A stretch of 64,000 nt of DNA. Origin: Spirochaetales bacterium (GTDB taxonomy: Bacteria > Spirochaetota > Spirochaetia > SZUA-6 > DRHE01). Below the pieces are notes generated by a model, which did no database searches, was not told the DNA's origin, and worked only from the letters and a program-made list of their open reading frames with translations. The position numbers and the translations under genes were made by a program. Positions 49,413-59,406 of the stretch are shown one piece after another (the first letter of the stretch is position 1; every line of letters starts with the position of its first letter). The stretch covers positions 40,150 to 104,149 of the forward strand of contig JAUWZD010000001.1 of NCBI GenBank assembly GCA_030615505.1, in the 5' to 3' direction.

Positions 49413-50707
49413 AAAAGGTTTACGTTGCTTTAGCTGTTGATTTTATTCACCCCGGCCATCTGAATATTATCTCGGTTGCAAGGGAGCTGGGTGATGTTAC
49501 TATCGGCTTATTAACGGATAAAGCGATCGCCAGTTATAAACGGCTGCCCATATTAACCTATGAACAGAGAAAAACCATAGTTGAGAATATCAAGGGTGTA
49601 AAAGAGGTTGTTCCCCAGGAGACTGCGGAATATACGAAAAATCTCAAGCGAATAAAGCCAGATTATATTGTTCATGGCGACAACTGGCGCAGCGGTATTC
49701 TGAAGGAAATACGCGAAAATGTAATTTCTACTATCGCAGAATGGGGCGGAGAACTAATTGAGCCTGCATTCACTCCCGGTTTTTCGGCCAGAGAGATAAA
49801 TAAAAGTTTATTGGAAGTAGGCACGACTGCGGATATCAGGAGGGGCCGGTTAAATAGACTGCTCAATGCAAAAAAGCTGGTGCGAGTATTAGAAGCGCAC
49901 AATGGGCTTTCGGCTTTAGTCGTTGAAAAAACCCAGGTTAAAGAGAATGAAGTTGTGAGAGAATTCGATGGTCTGTGGATAAGCAGTCTGACCGATTCAA
50001 CGGCTAAGGGTAAGCCTGATATTGAGCTGGTGGATTTTACATCCAGGCTGAATACGATCAATGAGATCCTGGAGGTGACGGTCAAACCCCTGATAATCGA
50101 TGGGGATACAGGGGGTAGGCCTGAGCATTTTTCCTACATGGTCAGAACCTTTGAGAGGCTGGGAGTCTCTGCTGTGATTATAGAGGATAAAAAGGGCCCT
50201 AAGAAGAATTCCCTCTTCGGCACTGATGTCCGGCAGACCCGGGCATCTATCGAAGAGTTTACCCAAAAAATCAAAATTGGGAAAAAAGCTCAAGTAACCG
50301 ATGATTTTATGATTATTGCCAGGATCGAGAGCCTGATTCTCAAGACAGGCATGGATGATGCCCTCAAGCGAGCTGAAGCTTATATCAATGCCGGTGCGGA
50401 TGGCATTATGATTCACAGCAAGAGCAGGGAGCCTGATGAGATCCTGGAGTTCTGTAGAAAATACTCCGAATTTGATCGGAGGGTTCCATTGGTCGTTGTT
50501 CCTACCACGTATAACAGGATTACAGAGGAAGAGCTCCTTGAGAACGAGGTTAATCTGCTTATATACGCCAACCATCTGCTGCGCAGCGCCTATCCTGCCA
50601 TGGTTAAAACGGCTGAAAGCATACTTAAAAACCATCGCTCTTTTGAGGCTGGTGATCTGTGTATGCCGATCAAAGACATAATCACACTTATCCCCGGAGG
50701 AGAATAG
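49409..50707 (+). CDS. aepX: Phosphoenolpyruvate mutase fused to N-terminal cytidylyltransferase domain
   Basis: N-terminal [16 protein letters not shown]...[20 protein letters not shown] mutase signature [12 protein letters not shown] (EDK-x5-NS). ATGA overlap with the upstream gene. Confidence 0.93.
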
Positions 50708-51835
50708 ATGATAGACTGCGGTAATTTTTATCGTATTCTGAAAAAGAACGGAGTTGAGTTCTTCGCAGGTATTCCTGATTCTCTGCTTAAAGATTTCTGC
50801 GCTTATATCGCTGACAACGCATCAACAGGACATCATATTATCACGGCAAATGAGGGCAGCGCAGTGGCGCTTGCTTCAGGTTATCATCTTGCCACAGGAA
50901 AAATCGGCATGGTTTATATGCAGAATTCCGGATTAGGAAATGCCGTAAACACCCTGGTTTCCCTTAATGATCCGCTGGTATACGGAATACCCGTGCTCCT
51001 GCTAATCGGCTGGCGGGGTGAACCCGGAGTCAAAGACGAGCCCCAGCACCGCAAGCAGGGAGAGATTACTCTGAAAATGCTTGAGACTCTGGGCATACCC
51101 TATCATGTCATTTCTGCTGCAGAAGTTCAACTTGAGAAAATCCTGAAGCGGGCAATAGAAATTATGCAGAATGAAAAGAGGCCATATGCGTTAGTTGTTC
51201 GAAAGGGTTCCTTTGCGCCTTATAAACTGAAGGCTTCAGAATCTTTTGAGAGTGAAATGGAGAGAGAAGAGGCAATCAAAGCCGTGTGCATGGAACTTGA
51301 GAATGGTGCGGTTATTGTTTCCACCACGGGAAAGATTTCAAGAGAATTATATGAGTTCAGGGAAGAAAAAAATTTCCCCCATGACTCGGACTTCCTGATG
51401 ATAGGCTCCATGGGGCACTGCTCGCATATTGCCGCCGGCATTGCACTGGAAAAGCCGGAGAGGCAGGTTTTTTGCTTTGACGGCGACGGGGCGGTCATAA
51501 TGCACATGGGAAACCTGGCAATTAACGGATCATTATGTTTGAAGAATTTTAAGCATATCATATTCAATAACAGCTCTCATGATTCTGTAGGAGGACAGCC
51601 CACAGTGGGGAGCAGAATTAACTTTACTGCCATCGCATCTTCATGTGGATATAAGCATTCTTTCAGGATCGAAACACGCAGTCAAATTGCCAGGGCCGTG
51701 AAAAAGCTAAAGATCCTGGAGGGGCCGGCTCTATTGGAGATTCCGGTAAAAAAAGGCTCAAGGGCTGACCTGGGCAGGCCCAAACAGAGTCCTTCAGAGC
51801 TTAAAAGAAGTTTTATGAAGCATATAGCAACATAG
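50708..51835 (+). CDS. aepY: Phosphonopyruvate decarboxylase
   Basis: GIPDSLLKDFCAYI, NSGLGNAVNTLVSLNDPLVYGIPVLLLIGWRGEPGVKDEPQHRKQG. Confidence 0.93.
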   Translation: MIDCGNFYRILKKNGVEFFAGIPDSLLKDFCAYIADNASTGHHIITANEGSAVALASGYHLATGKIGMVYMQNSGLGNAVNTLVSLNDPLVYGIPVLLLIGWRGEPGVKDEPQHRKQGEITLKMLETLGIPYHVISAAEVQLEKILKRAIEIMQNEKRPYALVVRKGSFAPYKLKASESFESEMEREEAIKAVCMELENGAVIVSTTGKISRELYEFREEKNFPHDSDFLMIGSMGHCSHIAAGIALEKPERQVFCFDGDGAVIMHMGNLAINGSLCLKNFKHIIFNNSSHDSVGGQPTVGSRINFTAIASSCGYKHSFRIETRSQIARAVKKLKILEGPALLEIPVKKGSRADLGRPKQSPSELKRSFMKHIAT

Positions 51836-51844
51836 AGAGCCGGG

Positions 51845-52564
51845 ATGAAGGCGCTGATATTAAACTCAGGCAAGGGCAATCGCATGGGTGCATTGACCGA
51901 GCATAAACCCAAATGCCTGGTGGAAATAGGAGAGGGCAGGACCCTACTGTCCGGCCAGATAGAAATTCTTAAAAACAGCGGAATTAACAGCTTTATTATT
52001 ACCACCGGTCCATTTGCCGGTATGATTGAGGAATACCTGGGGGAAAGATTCCCTGGGCTTGAGTTTGAGTATATTTATAATCCCAAATATTCAGCGACTA
52101 ACTATATCTATTCCGTTTTTCTGGCTCAAGAGCATCTTCAGGAGGATATTTTCCTGCTCCATGGAGACCTGGTAACCGAACAGGAGGTCTGTGATAAGCT
52201 TTTAAAAACCCCCGATGAAAATGCAGTGGTTGTCTATGCTGATGTTCCTCTGCCCGAGAAGGATTTTAAGGCTAGCTTAAATAATAATGTAATTACGCAG
52301 ATCAGTGTTAGTATTTTTGATGAGGACTGTGTTTCTCTTCTGCCTTTTTATAAGCTTTCAAAGAAGGCCGTAAAAATCTGGCTTGAAGAAATTGCCGTCT
52401 TTATCGGGAAGGGAATTACGAATGTATATGCCGAGGAAGCCTTTAACAAAAGGTCTAAAGAGATTGGATTGAAGCCCGTATATATGGAGGATCAGCTATG
52501 CATGGAGATCGATACTCTTGAGGACCTTGAACTGGCCATAGAACGCCTCAAGAAACGGAGGTAA
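51845..52564 (+). CDS. Phosphocholine/phosphonate cytidylyltransferase-like NTP transferase
   Basis: MKALILNSGKGNRMGALTEHKPKCLVEIGEGRTLLSGQIEIL; single domain, no fused transaminase. Confidence 0.85.
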   Translation: MKALILNSGKGNRMGALTEHKPKCLVEIGEGRTLLSGQIEILKNSGINSFIITTGPFAGMIEEYLGERFPGLEFEYIYNPKYSATNYIYSVFLAQEHLQEDIFLLHGDLVTEQEVCDKLLKTPDENAVVVYADVPLPEKDFKASLNNNVITQISVSIFDEDCVSLLPFYKLSKKAVKIWLEEIAVFIGKGITNVYAEEAFNKRSKEIGLKPVYMEDQLCMEIDTLEDLELAIERLKKRR

Positions 52565-52565
52565 G

Positions 52566-53696
52566 GTGAATCAGGAAGTCATTTTCGGCTGCGGAAGCTT
52601 AAGCGAATTGAGCGATGTCTTGCAACAAAGGGAGATCGGCGTTGTTTTTCTGGTTACCGGGAAATCCTCTTATAAGCTGTGCGGCGCTGAAGAAGCCATG
52701 CAGACCATACTGGAGGGGAAGAGGGTAGTAAAGTACTCTGATTTTCAGATAAATCCACATATCGAAGATGTTGAGAGGGGTATATCGCGGTTCAGGCAGG
52801 ATGATTTTGATGCCGTAATTGCTGTAGGCGGCGGTACGGTCCTGGACATGGCCAAACTGATTAATTTATTAGCCCATCAGCCGGGCAGGTCCGTTGAGTA
52901 TATCAGGAAGGAAAAGAAGATATCCTGCAGTGGTAAGCCGTTAATAGCCGTTCCAACAACTGCAGGATCGGGCAGTGAGGCAACACACTTCGCGGTTGTG
53001 TATATAAATATGGAAAAATATTCTGTAGCCCATGAGAATTTGCTTCCCGATTTTGCAGTCATAGATCCCTCCTTATCCGGTACTATGCCGCAGGGTATTA
53101 CAGCATCCACCGGCATGGATGCCCTGTGCCAGGCCGTGGAATCCTACTGGTCGGTATACTCAACCGGAGAATCAAGGCTGTATGCCGGGAGAGCGGTTAA
53201 GCTTGTTATGAGTAACCTGAAAAGCGCCGTGCTTAAGCCGACCGGAGAAAACAGGCTGAAAATGGCTGAGGCGGCCCATCTGGCCGGAAAAGCAATAAAT
53301 ATATCGAAAACCACTGCGGCCCACGCATTATCCTATTTCTTTACTACCCGCTTTAATGTTCCTCACGGTCATGCTGCCGGATTAACACTGGGCAGGTTTT
53401 TTATATTTAACTTTGGAGTGAGTGAGCGGGATGCGGCCGATGAAAGAGGAGCTGATTATACTAAAGGGGTTATAAAAGAGCTGATGGAACTATTAGGTGC
53501 GGACAGCGCAGGGTCCGCCCGGAAAAAGATAGAGAAGCTCATGCGGGATATTGGTCTTGAAACGGATCTTGAAAAAATCGGCCTGAGAAGTGAAGATGAT
53601 ATAGACCGGCTTATAAATAGCATTAATGTGGAGCGGCTGGCTAATAATCCCCGGGTTGTGAACGAAGATGATATTAAGCGGTTGTTGTTTGGATAG
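52566..53696 (+). CDS. Iron-containing alcohol dehydrogenase family, putative phosphonoacetaldehyde reductase
   Basis: AVGGGTVLDMAKL, TTAGSGSEAT, GMDALCQAVESYWS, HALSYFFTTRFNVPHGHAAGLTLG; GTG start; in the phosphonate operon. Confidence 0.85.
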   Translation: MNQEVIFGCGSLSELSDVLQQREIGVVFLVTGKSSYKLCGAEEAMQTILEGKRVVKYSDFQINPHIEDVERGISRFRQDDFDAVIAVGGGTVLDMAKLINLLAHQPGRSVEYIRKEKKISCSGKPLIAVPTTAGSGSEATHFAVVYINMEKYSVAHENLLPDFAVIDPSLSGTMPQGITASTGMDALCQAVESYWSVYSTGESRLYAGRAVKLVMSNLKSAVLKPTGENRLKMAEAAHLAGKAINISKTTAAHALSYFFTTRFNVPHGHAAGLTLGRFFIFNFGVSERDAADERGADYTKGVIKELMELLGADSAGSARKKIEKLMRDIGLETDLEKIGLRSEDDIDRLINSINVERLANNPRVVNEDDIKRLLFG

Positions 53697-53767
53697 TGTT
53701 CATTAAAGAAACTTTCGCGGGTTCTTTCTGATCCAAAACGTGAATTAGGAAGAGAGATAAACTACTA

Positions 53768-54076
53768 TCAATCATTCAATATCTCTTCAAGAAAAGTTTC
53801 TCTTATATCTCTGATTTCTTCCTTTGTATAACCGCGTGCTTCTATTGGTTCAAAAACTCTTCCTGCAGCAAGGCCGAGCAGTTCAAGTCTTTCTCTAAGA
53901 TTCATTTTTTTTAAATCTTCAGAAATAACAATCAAGTCAATATCACTATCTTCTCTCGGATTGCCATTCTTATATGAACCATACAGTATAATTCTCTGAG
54001 GAGTTATGCCGAGTTTTTTGAGTTCCCGTTCATAGTTTTCAATTATTGTATCAATTTCTCGTTTTGTCTTAACCAT
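53768..54076 (-). CDS. MNT-type minimal nucleotidyltransferase
   Basis: IILYGSYKNGNPREDSDIDLIV. Confidence 0.87.
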   Translation of the reverse strand: MVKTKREIDTIIENYERELKKLGITPQRIILYGSYKNGNPREDSDIDLIVISEDLKKMNLRERLELLGLAAGRVFEPIEARGYTKEEIRDIRETFLEEILND

Positions 54077-54441
54077 CTAATTACCTCTTTTGTATTTTTA
54101 AGGTACCCCTTTGTTATGGTTTTGGGATAGTTCTTCAATAAATTCTTAAAGTCTTCGGGATATCTGGTAACTACACTCGCATTGTTTATCTTTGCTATAA
54201 AATCAAATATATTTTGAGGAATATTGAGATCAGCTAATTTTATAAGATAAATCAGATTGTGAGTTTTAGGAGCTGTTTTACCAGTCGTTTCAGCAACTAT
54301 TGCTTTTAACATTTTTTCAATAGTCATATGACACATAAAAACCACATACACATATCTCCCAGTTTTAAACATATATTTAGCAGTTGTTAAGTCATAATCT
54401 GAAGAAAGCAGAAAATTCAAAGTATCCTTTCTCATACTCAT
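54043..54441 (-). CDS. HEPN-domain protein
   Basis: CHMTIEKMLKAIVAETTGKTAPKTHNLIYLIKLA; overlaps the MNT gene; probable start at M22 of the listed ORF. Confidence 0.82.
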   Translation of the reverse strand: MSMRKDTLNFLLSSDYDLTTAKYMFKTGRYVYVVFMCHMTIEKMLKAIVAETTGKTAPKTHNLIYLIKLADLNIPQNIFDFIAKINNASVVTRYPEDFKNLLKNYPKTITKGYLKNTKEVIRWLRQNEKLIQ

Positions 54442-54538
54442 ATTATTATACAAAAGTACTAAATTAATCAAAGCAATACATTCATTGACAACCCTTGAAC
54501 TCACAGTTATCTATCGACAATTTTAAACACCGGCAATC

Positions 54539-54975
54539 GTGCTACAGTCTCTTCCTAACAGCCGCTTCTACATGACCGGGGGAGCGGCCAGGCTTCTCAA
54601 CCGAAGACAGTTTGATCTTTTTAGCCTGAAGGAGCGTTTTTCCGATAAAGAGGTGGAAAAGGCTGTTTTTTTTGGCCCTGGAAAAGCAGAAGAGGATCAC
54701 AGAGCTCAGGCAGGAGGACTTTCAGTCCGGTTCCTGTACAGCATTGCTTCTGCAAAAAGCTCATGAAGATGTCAGGGAAATTACACGGAAAATGGCGAAG
54801 CGAATCAAGGGCAAAATCGAAACCGGGACACGGATCAGAAAAGCCTGCGTATTCCTTCACACCGGGCCGCATCCCCTATATTGTGCGCCATATATTTGAA
54901 TTTCTAAAGATAGCTTCGAAAAAGTATGTAGAATTTGTAGAGGAATTGATATATCATTTAAAAGGAGGAATCGGA
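54539..54975 (+). pseudogene. Decayed coding region split over three frames, family unknown
   Basis: Coding-like segments pass from frame to frame (FYMTGGAARLLNRRQFDLFSLKERFSDKEVEKAVFF / LALEKQKRITELRQEDF...GTRIR / SEKPAYSFTPGRIPYIVRHIFEFLK). Confidence 0.4.
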
Positions 54976-55725
54976 TTGAAGATAAGGTTTTTAGGCACCG
55001 GGGCGGCTGAAGGCATCCCCAGTTTCGGCTGCACCTGTCCGCGGTGCACGCTGGCAAGAGAAAAGAAAGGCCCCAACGTTCGAGGGCGCTCCAGTCTACT
55101 GATAGAAGCGGAAGATCAGCGCATCTTGGTTGATACGCCGCCTGAGATCAGCCTGCAAATGAACCAGGCCGACATTTTCGACCTGACGGCGATTCTCTTA
55201 AGCCACGAGCATTTCGACCACATCGGCGGCCTGACTGAGTTTGAGTACTGGAACCAGGTACTTCCGATCTTCACAGGCTACGATGTGCTGCCCAAGCTCC
55301 GGCTAACCCCGCGTCTTAAAAGTCGTGCTCTACTCTCCGATTTCCATTCTCACAGCCGGCTGCACTTCGGCGGCCTGACGGTAATGCCCTTCAAAGTGAT
55401 TCACCACGTTCCCTGTTACGGGTTTGAATTTGAGGCCGGTGGAGCGCGGATCGTTCATTTCGCCGACTCTGATTCTGCCTTGAGCAATCTACACCGTCAC
55501 CTGGCACAGGAGGCCGATGCAGTCATCTTTCATACCCCGACCTTTGACGCCAAACGCCATCATCTCTGTGTTCAGGATGTCCTGGCTCTGGTACAGGATT
55601 GGTCCCTGAAACACGCGGTGATTACACATATCAACCACAACAATATAAACCACGAAGAACTTATGGCGAGAGTTTCTTCTATGGGAGTCACGGTGGCCTA
55701 CGACAGTTTGATTTTGGAAATATAA
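54976..55725 (+). CDS. MBL-fold hydrolase resembling PhnP (phosphoribosyl cyclic phosphodiesterase-like)
   Basis: IRFLGTGAAEGIPSFGCTCPRCTLA, LSHEHFDHIGGL, FADSDSALS, VITHINH; TTG start. Confidence 0.75.
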   Translation: MKIRFLGTGAAEGIPSFGCTCPRCTLAREKKGPNVRGRSSLLIEAEDQRILVDTPPEISLQMNQADIFDLTAILLSHEHFDHIGGLTEFEYWNQVLPIFTGYDVLPKLRLTPRLKSRALLSDFHSHSRLHFGGLTVMPFKVIHHVPCYGFEFEAGGARIVHFADSDSALSNLHRHLAQEADAVIFHTPTFDAKRHHLCVQDVLALVQDWSLKHAVITHINHNNINHEELMARVSSMGVTVAYDSLILEI

Positions 55726-55859
55726 AGTATATTTTGATCTGAATAATGAGATCTATTTCTTGTCATTATCTGTCTAATAGATCATATTCGGCAGCTAGCT
55801 CACCATCTTATGCACATTTTTCAACTTGAAGTATGATTTTTCCCTTTCCAGTACCTGGT

Positions 55860-56168
55860 CTAAAATGGGTATTCCTTCACAGCCTTTTTTCTCCACTCGA
55901 ATGAGGCGGCGACGCAGGCGAATTGGGCTGATCTGACAGGATCACGCGTTTCATAATACTTGATTAAAAAAGCGGAGCCGAATACATCTCCTGCCCCGGT
56001 GGGTTCTATTTCATTGGTAGGAAAAGCGCTGATACGATATCCTTCGGCCCCAAAGTACAGGGAACAACCCCTCTCTCCTCGAGTGAGGATAAGAATCTTT
56101 GTTATTGGAAGGTAATCCCTGATGATCTCTTCACCAAAACCGGATATGTCTTCTTCGCTGAAGACCAC
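55860..56168 (-). pseudogene. C-terminal fragment of PfkB-family sugar kinase
   Basis: ILILTRGERGCSLYF...EIEPTGAGDVFGSAFLIKY anion hole; N-terminal two thirds absent. Confidence 0.8.
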
Positions 56169-56297
56169 TGAGAATCATAAAGAAAAACGTTTAGTCGCAT
56201 AGTAATTCATTCCCCAGTACAGATAAAAAAATAAAATAAATGTCCTCCGGGTATTGAAAAAACTAAACATAGTGTTATAATGTTCAATTGGTGAACA

Positions 56298-56840
56298 ATG
56301 AACCATGTTGAAGCGGCAGATCGCGAAATAGATATATTAGAAAGTATCTACCATAACAAGGATGCCATCAGACAGCGCGACCTGGCAAAGATTGTCGGGC
56401 TTTCCCTGGGCATGACCAATGCCATAGTCAAACGTCTTGCCCAGAAGGGATGGCTTAAAATCCGCAAGGTAAACAATCGCAATATCCACTATATCGTCTC
56501 ACCTGCGGGTGTTGAGGCTATAGCCAGGAAGAGTTACAGATACTTTAAGCGGACTATTAAGAACGTGGTGCTCTATAAAGAGGCGATCAATAAGCTTATT
56601 AACCAGGTAAAACAAGATAATTATTCAAGTATCGTTCTGGTTGGAAAGAGTGATCTGGACTTCCTTGTGGAGCACTCCTGCATGAAGCATCATATTGATT
56701 TTCTTAAGAATGAAGAGATAGGTGTAGAAGATAAGCTTTTCTATCTTTATGGAGAAGAGTACAGCCCAAAGAATATAAATGTAGAAGAGGCAGGCAAGAG
56801 GAATATTGCCTATCTTCGTGATATTTTTATAAATAGTTAA
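56298..56840 (+). CDS. Winged-helix (MarR-like) DNA-binding protein
   Basis: RQRDLAKIVGLSLGMTNAIVKRLAQKGWLKIRKVNNRNIHYIVSPAGVEAIARKSY. Confidence 0.82.
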   Translation: MNHVEAADREIDILESIYHNKDAIRQRDLAKIVGLSLGMTNAIVKRLAQKGWLKIRKVNNRNIHYIVSPAGVEAIARKSYRYFKRTIKNVVLYKEAINKLINQVKQDNYSSIVLVGKSDLDFLVEHSCMKHHIDFLKNEEIGVEDKLFYLYGEEYSPKNINVEEAGKRNIAYLRDIFINS

Positions 56841-57635
56841 GGGCAGCCTGTTTCGGCGGCGTCCTTTGACAATTGTAATAAGTCTTATTTTACAGCCACC
56901 AAGATGGTGGAAAGAGCTAAATTTATCTTCACATATATCTTATTGCACTAATATGAAAAAATGTAATTGGTTAAAGGCACAAAAAGGTAGTTGCTCCCGC
57001 AAAATAGGGGTGTATAGGCTATTTCCTATTGTATATCGATACCCTGTAGTTATTATAGTGCTCTAATTTATTATACACTTACATATGTAATCAACTTGGT
57101 CATGGCTGAATATGGCACTTTAGCATGTTTATTGTGTATATTCAGAAGTAGGTGAATTATTGCTGATATAATTGCTTTTTCGGAGGATTTTTTCCAATAT
57201 ACAAGCAAAAGAGGGCTGTATATGGGTGTTTATCCAGCAGATTTGCGACATAGCATCCGCAATAGCTTGAATATATTGCAAATCTTCATTTTTCTGGTCT
57301 CATATACTCTATATTTGCAGTATATTCACTAGCCTGGATTCCCATGGTGATGTGTCGGCCTAACGGCCACTGATTTTCTCAAATTCTTTAGGCCCCCCTT
57401 ACACGTAGCTCCCGGTTATGCTCTCAGTATTTGTTAGGAATGGCTGTATCCACTGCTATCCCTGAGCACAAGAGTGAAGTGGATTTGGTGGCTGACCGTC
57501 AGTATGTTATGTAAAACATGAATGTATAATCATAACCCCACTAAGTTAACCACAGCTTTTCTTATCCATATAATAGTAATATTGGCACTTATATGCATAT
57601 TTTGAGGGAGTTACATTTACTCTTGCATAATAAAA

Positions 57636-57672
57636 TGGACTGTGATATAGTGGAACTATGTTTAACAGTCCA
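57636..57672 (+). promoter_or_regulatory. Hairpin enclosing the transposase start codon
   Basis: TGGACTGT...ACAGTCCA outer stem and ATAGT-GGA-ACTAT inner stem; ATG at 57658-57660. Confidence 0.6.
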
Positions 57673-59406
57673 AGGAATAATATAACGGATATGGAGCGGG
57701 TATTCCTCGAGCCCTCCAACTCAACTCATCGACAATACGAGGCGCTGCGAGCCTACTTCATCGATAGGCTGCCTTCCGCCGAGACAGCAGCCCGCTTCGG
57801 CTACTCTCCCGGAAGCTTCCGCGTTCTCTGCCATCAACTACGGCAGAATCCTGATCGCCAGTTTTTCTTACCTCCCCAGAAGGGACCTCGCATCGCCACC
57901 AAGAAGGAGAATCTACGGGAGAAGGTCGTTGCGCTGCGCAAGAAGAACCTCTCGATCTACGACATCAACGAAGCCCTTGCCAGTGAGGGGAAGAGACTCA
58001 GCCCGGCTGCCATCTCCATCATCCTCAAAGAGGAAGGGTTCGCCCGGCTGTCGCGGCGGGCTGATGAGGAGCGACCCAGGCGCCCTGGCCCTCATAAGGC
58101 CGAGGTCGCAGACGTAAGAAGGTTTGATCTCTCACCGCGCAGCTTCCGCACCCAGTTCGGCGGCCTGTTTCTCTTTCTGCCTTCTCTGGTGCAGATTGGT
58201 TTCGACCGCATCATCAGCAGCGTCGACCTGCCTGGCTCGAAGATGATACCCGCAGCCTGCGCGATGCGCTCGCTTCTTGCTTTAAAGCTCTTTGGCCGTA
58301 GGCGCCACAGTCACGTGATGAGCTACGTGATGGACGAAGGTCTGGCCCTTAAGGCCGGATTGAATGTAATCCCCAAACGCTCATTCCTCACAGAGTACAG
58401 CTGCCGAATCGATCCTGCCTGCTACCCCAAGCTCATGCGAGCCTGGTTCGACGCTGTGACAGAGATAGGTCTCGAGTGGGGGGTCTCTTTCAACCTTGAT
58501 TTTCACACCATCCCCTTCCATGGCGAAGATGCTCTTGTAGAGAAGCATTACGTCACTAAACGAAGTCGCCGTCAGAAGGGGATTCTGGCATTTGTGGTCG
58601 AGGACTCAGATAAGCGCGTCTTCTGCTACGGCAACGCCGATTTGCGCAAGGATGAGCAGGCAGATGAGATCCTCAGATTCGTCGAGTTCTGGAAGAACAG
58701 AACCGGAAAGCTTCCCGAGGAGCTTGTCTTCGACTCCAAGCTCACAACCTATGCCAATCTCCACAGACTTAACAAGATGGGAATTCGCTTCATTACCTTG
58801 AGGACGCGGTCGCAGAAGATGTTAGAACAGATCTACCAAACGCCTGTCTCAGCGTGGAGGCGGATCGAGCTTAAAGGGGTCACTCGCGCCTACCGCACCC
58901 CCCGTATTCTGGATACCAGAGTATCGCTCGCGAACTACGAGAGGCCCATACGGCAGATCTCTGTCATGGATCTCGGTCACAAGGAACCCACCCTGCTTCT
59001 GACTAATCAGCTGCGCCGCTCGCCCTCTAAGCTCATCAGCCGCTACGCCCAGAGAATGATCATCGAGAACTCTATCGCCGATGGTATCGAGTTCTTCCAC
59101 ATGGACGCTCTCTCATCGGCTGTTGCGATGAAAGTCAATTGTGATCTCCAACTCACCCTGATGGCCAGCAGCCTCTATCGACTGCTCGGGGCCAGGATCG
59201 GTCGTGGCTATCAAACAGCGAAGTCACAACACATCTTCCGTGACTTCATCGATGCTACTGCATCGGTACACATCACCGAAGATGAAATCCTGGTGCGCTT
59301 TCAGAAACGCGCCCACAATCCCCTGCTCATCGCCGCAGGTTTCCACAAAACCGATATTCGTGTACCATGGCTGGGAGGCAAGCGACTGCGCCTCATCTTA
59401 GGATAA
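57658..59406 (+). CDS. Transposase (DDE superfamily, IS4/IS1380-like fold) with N-terminal HTH
   Basis: 582 aa; LVFDSKLTTYANLHRLNKMGIRFITLR, RMIIENSIADGIEFFHMDALSS; lies within TIRs; visibly more GC-rich than flanks. Confidence 0.85.
   Translation: MFNSPRNNITDMERVFLEPSNSTHRQYEALRAYFIDRLPSAETAARFGYSPGSFRVLCHQLRQNPDRQFFLPPQKGPRIATKKENLREKVVALRKKNLSIYDINEALASEGKRLSPAAISIILKEEGFARLSRRADEERPRRPGPHKAEVADVRRFDLSPRSFRTQFGGLFLFLPSLVQIGFDRIISSVDLPGSKMIPAACAMRSLLALKLFGRRRHSHVMSYVMDEGLALKAGLNVIPKRSFLTEYSCRIDPACYPKLMRAWFDAVTEIGLEWGVSFNLDFHTIPFHGEDALVEKHYVTKRSRRQKGILAFVVEDSDKRVFCYGNADLRKDEQADEILRFVEFWKNRTGKLPEELVFDSKLTTYANLHRLNKMGIRFITLRTRSQKMLEQIYQTPVSAWRRIELKGVTRAYRTPRILDTRVSLANYERPIRQISVMDLGHKEPTLLLTNQLRRSPSKLISRYAQRMIIENSIADGIEFFHMDALSSAVAMKVNCDLQLTLMASSLYRLLGARIGRGYQTAKSQHIFRDFIDATASVHITEDEILVRFQKRAHNPLLIAAGFHKTDIRVPWLGGKRLRLILG

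Noticed and set aside
56896-56910. CCACCA-AGA-TGGTGG hairpin
   Set aside because: Short, isolated, no T-run and no gene context.
57112-57600. TGGCAC-containing stretches as further sigma-54 promoters
   Set aside because: Spacing between the GG and GC elements is off the consensus; no matching activator context.
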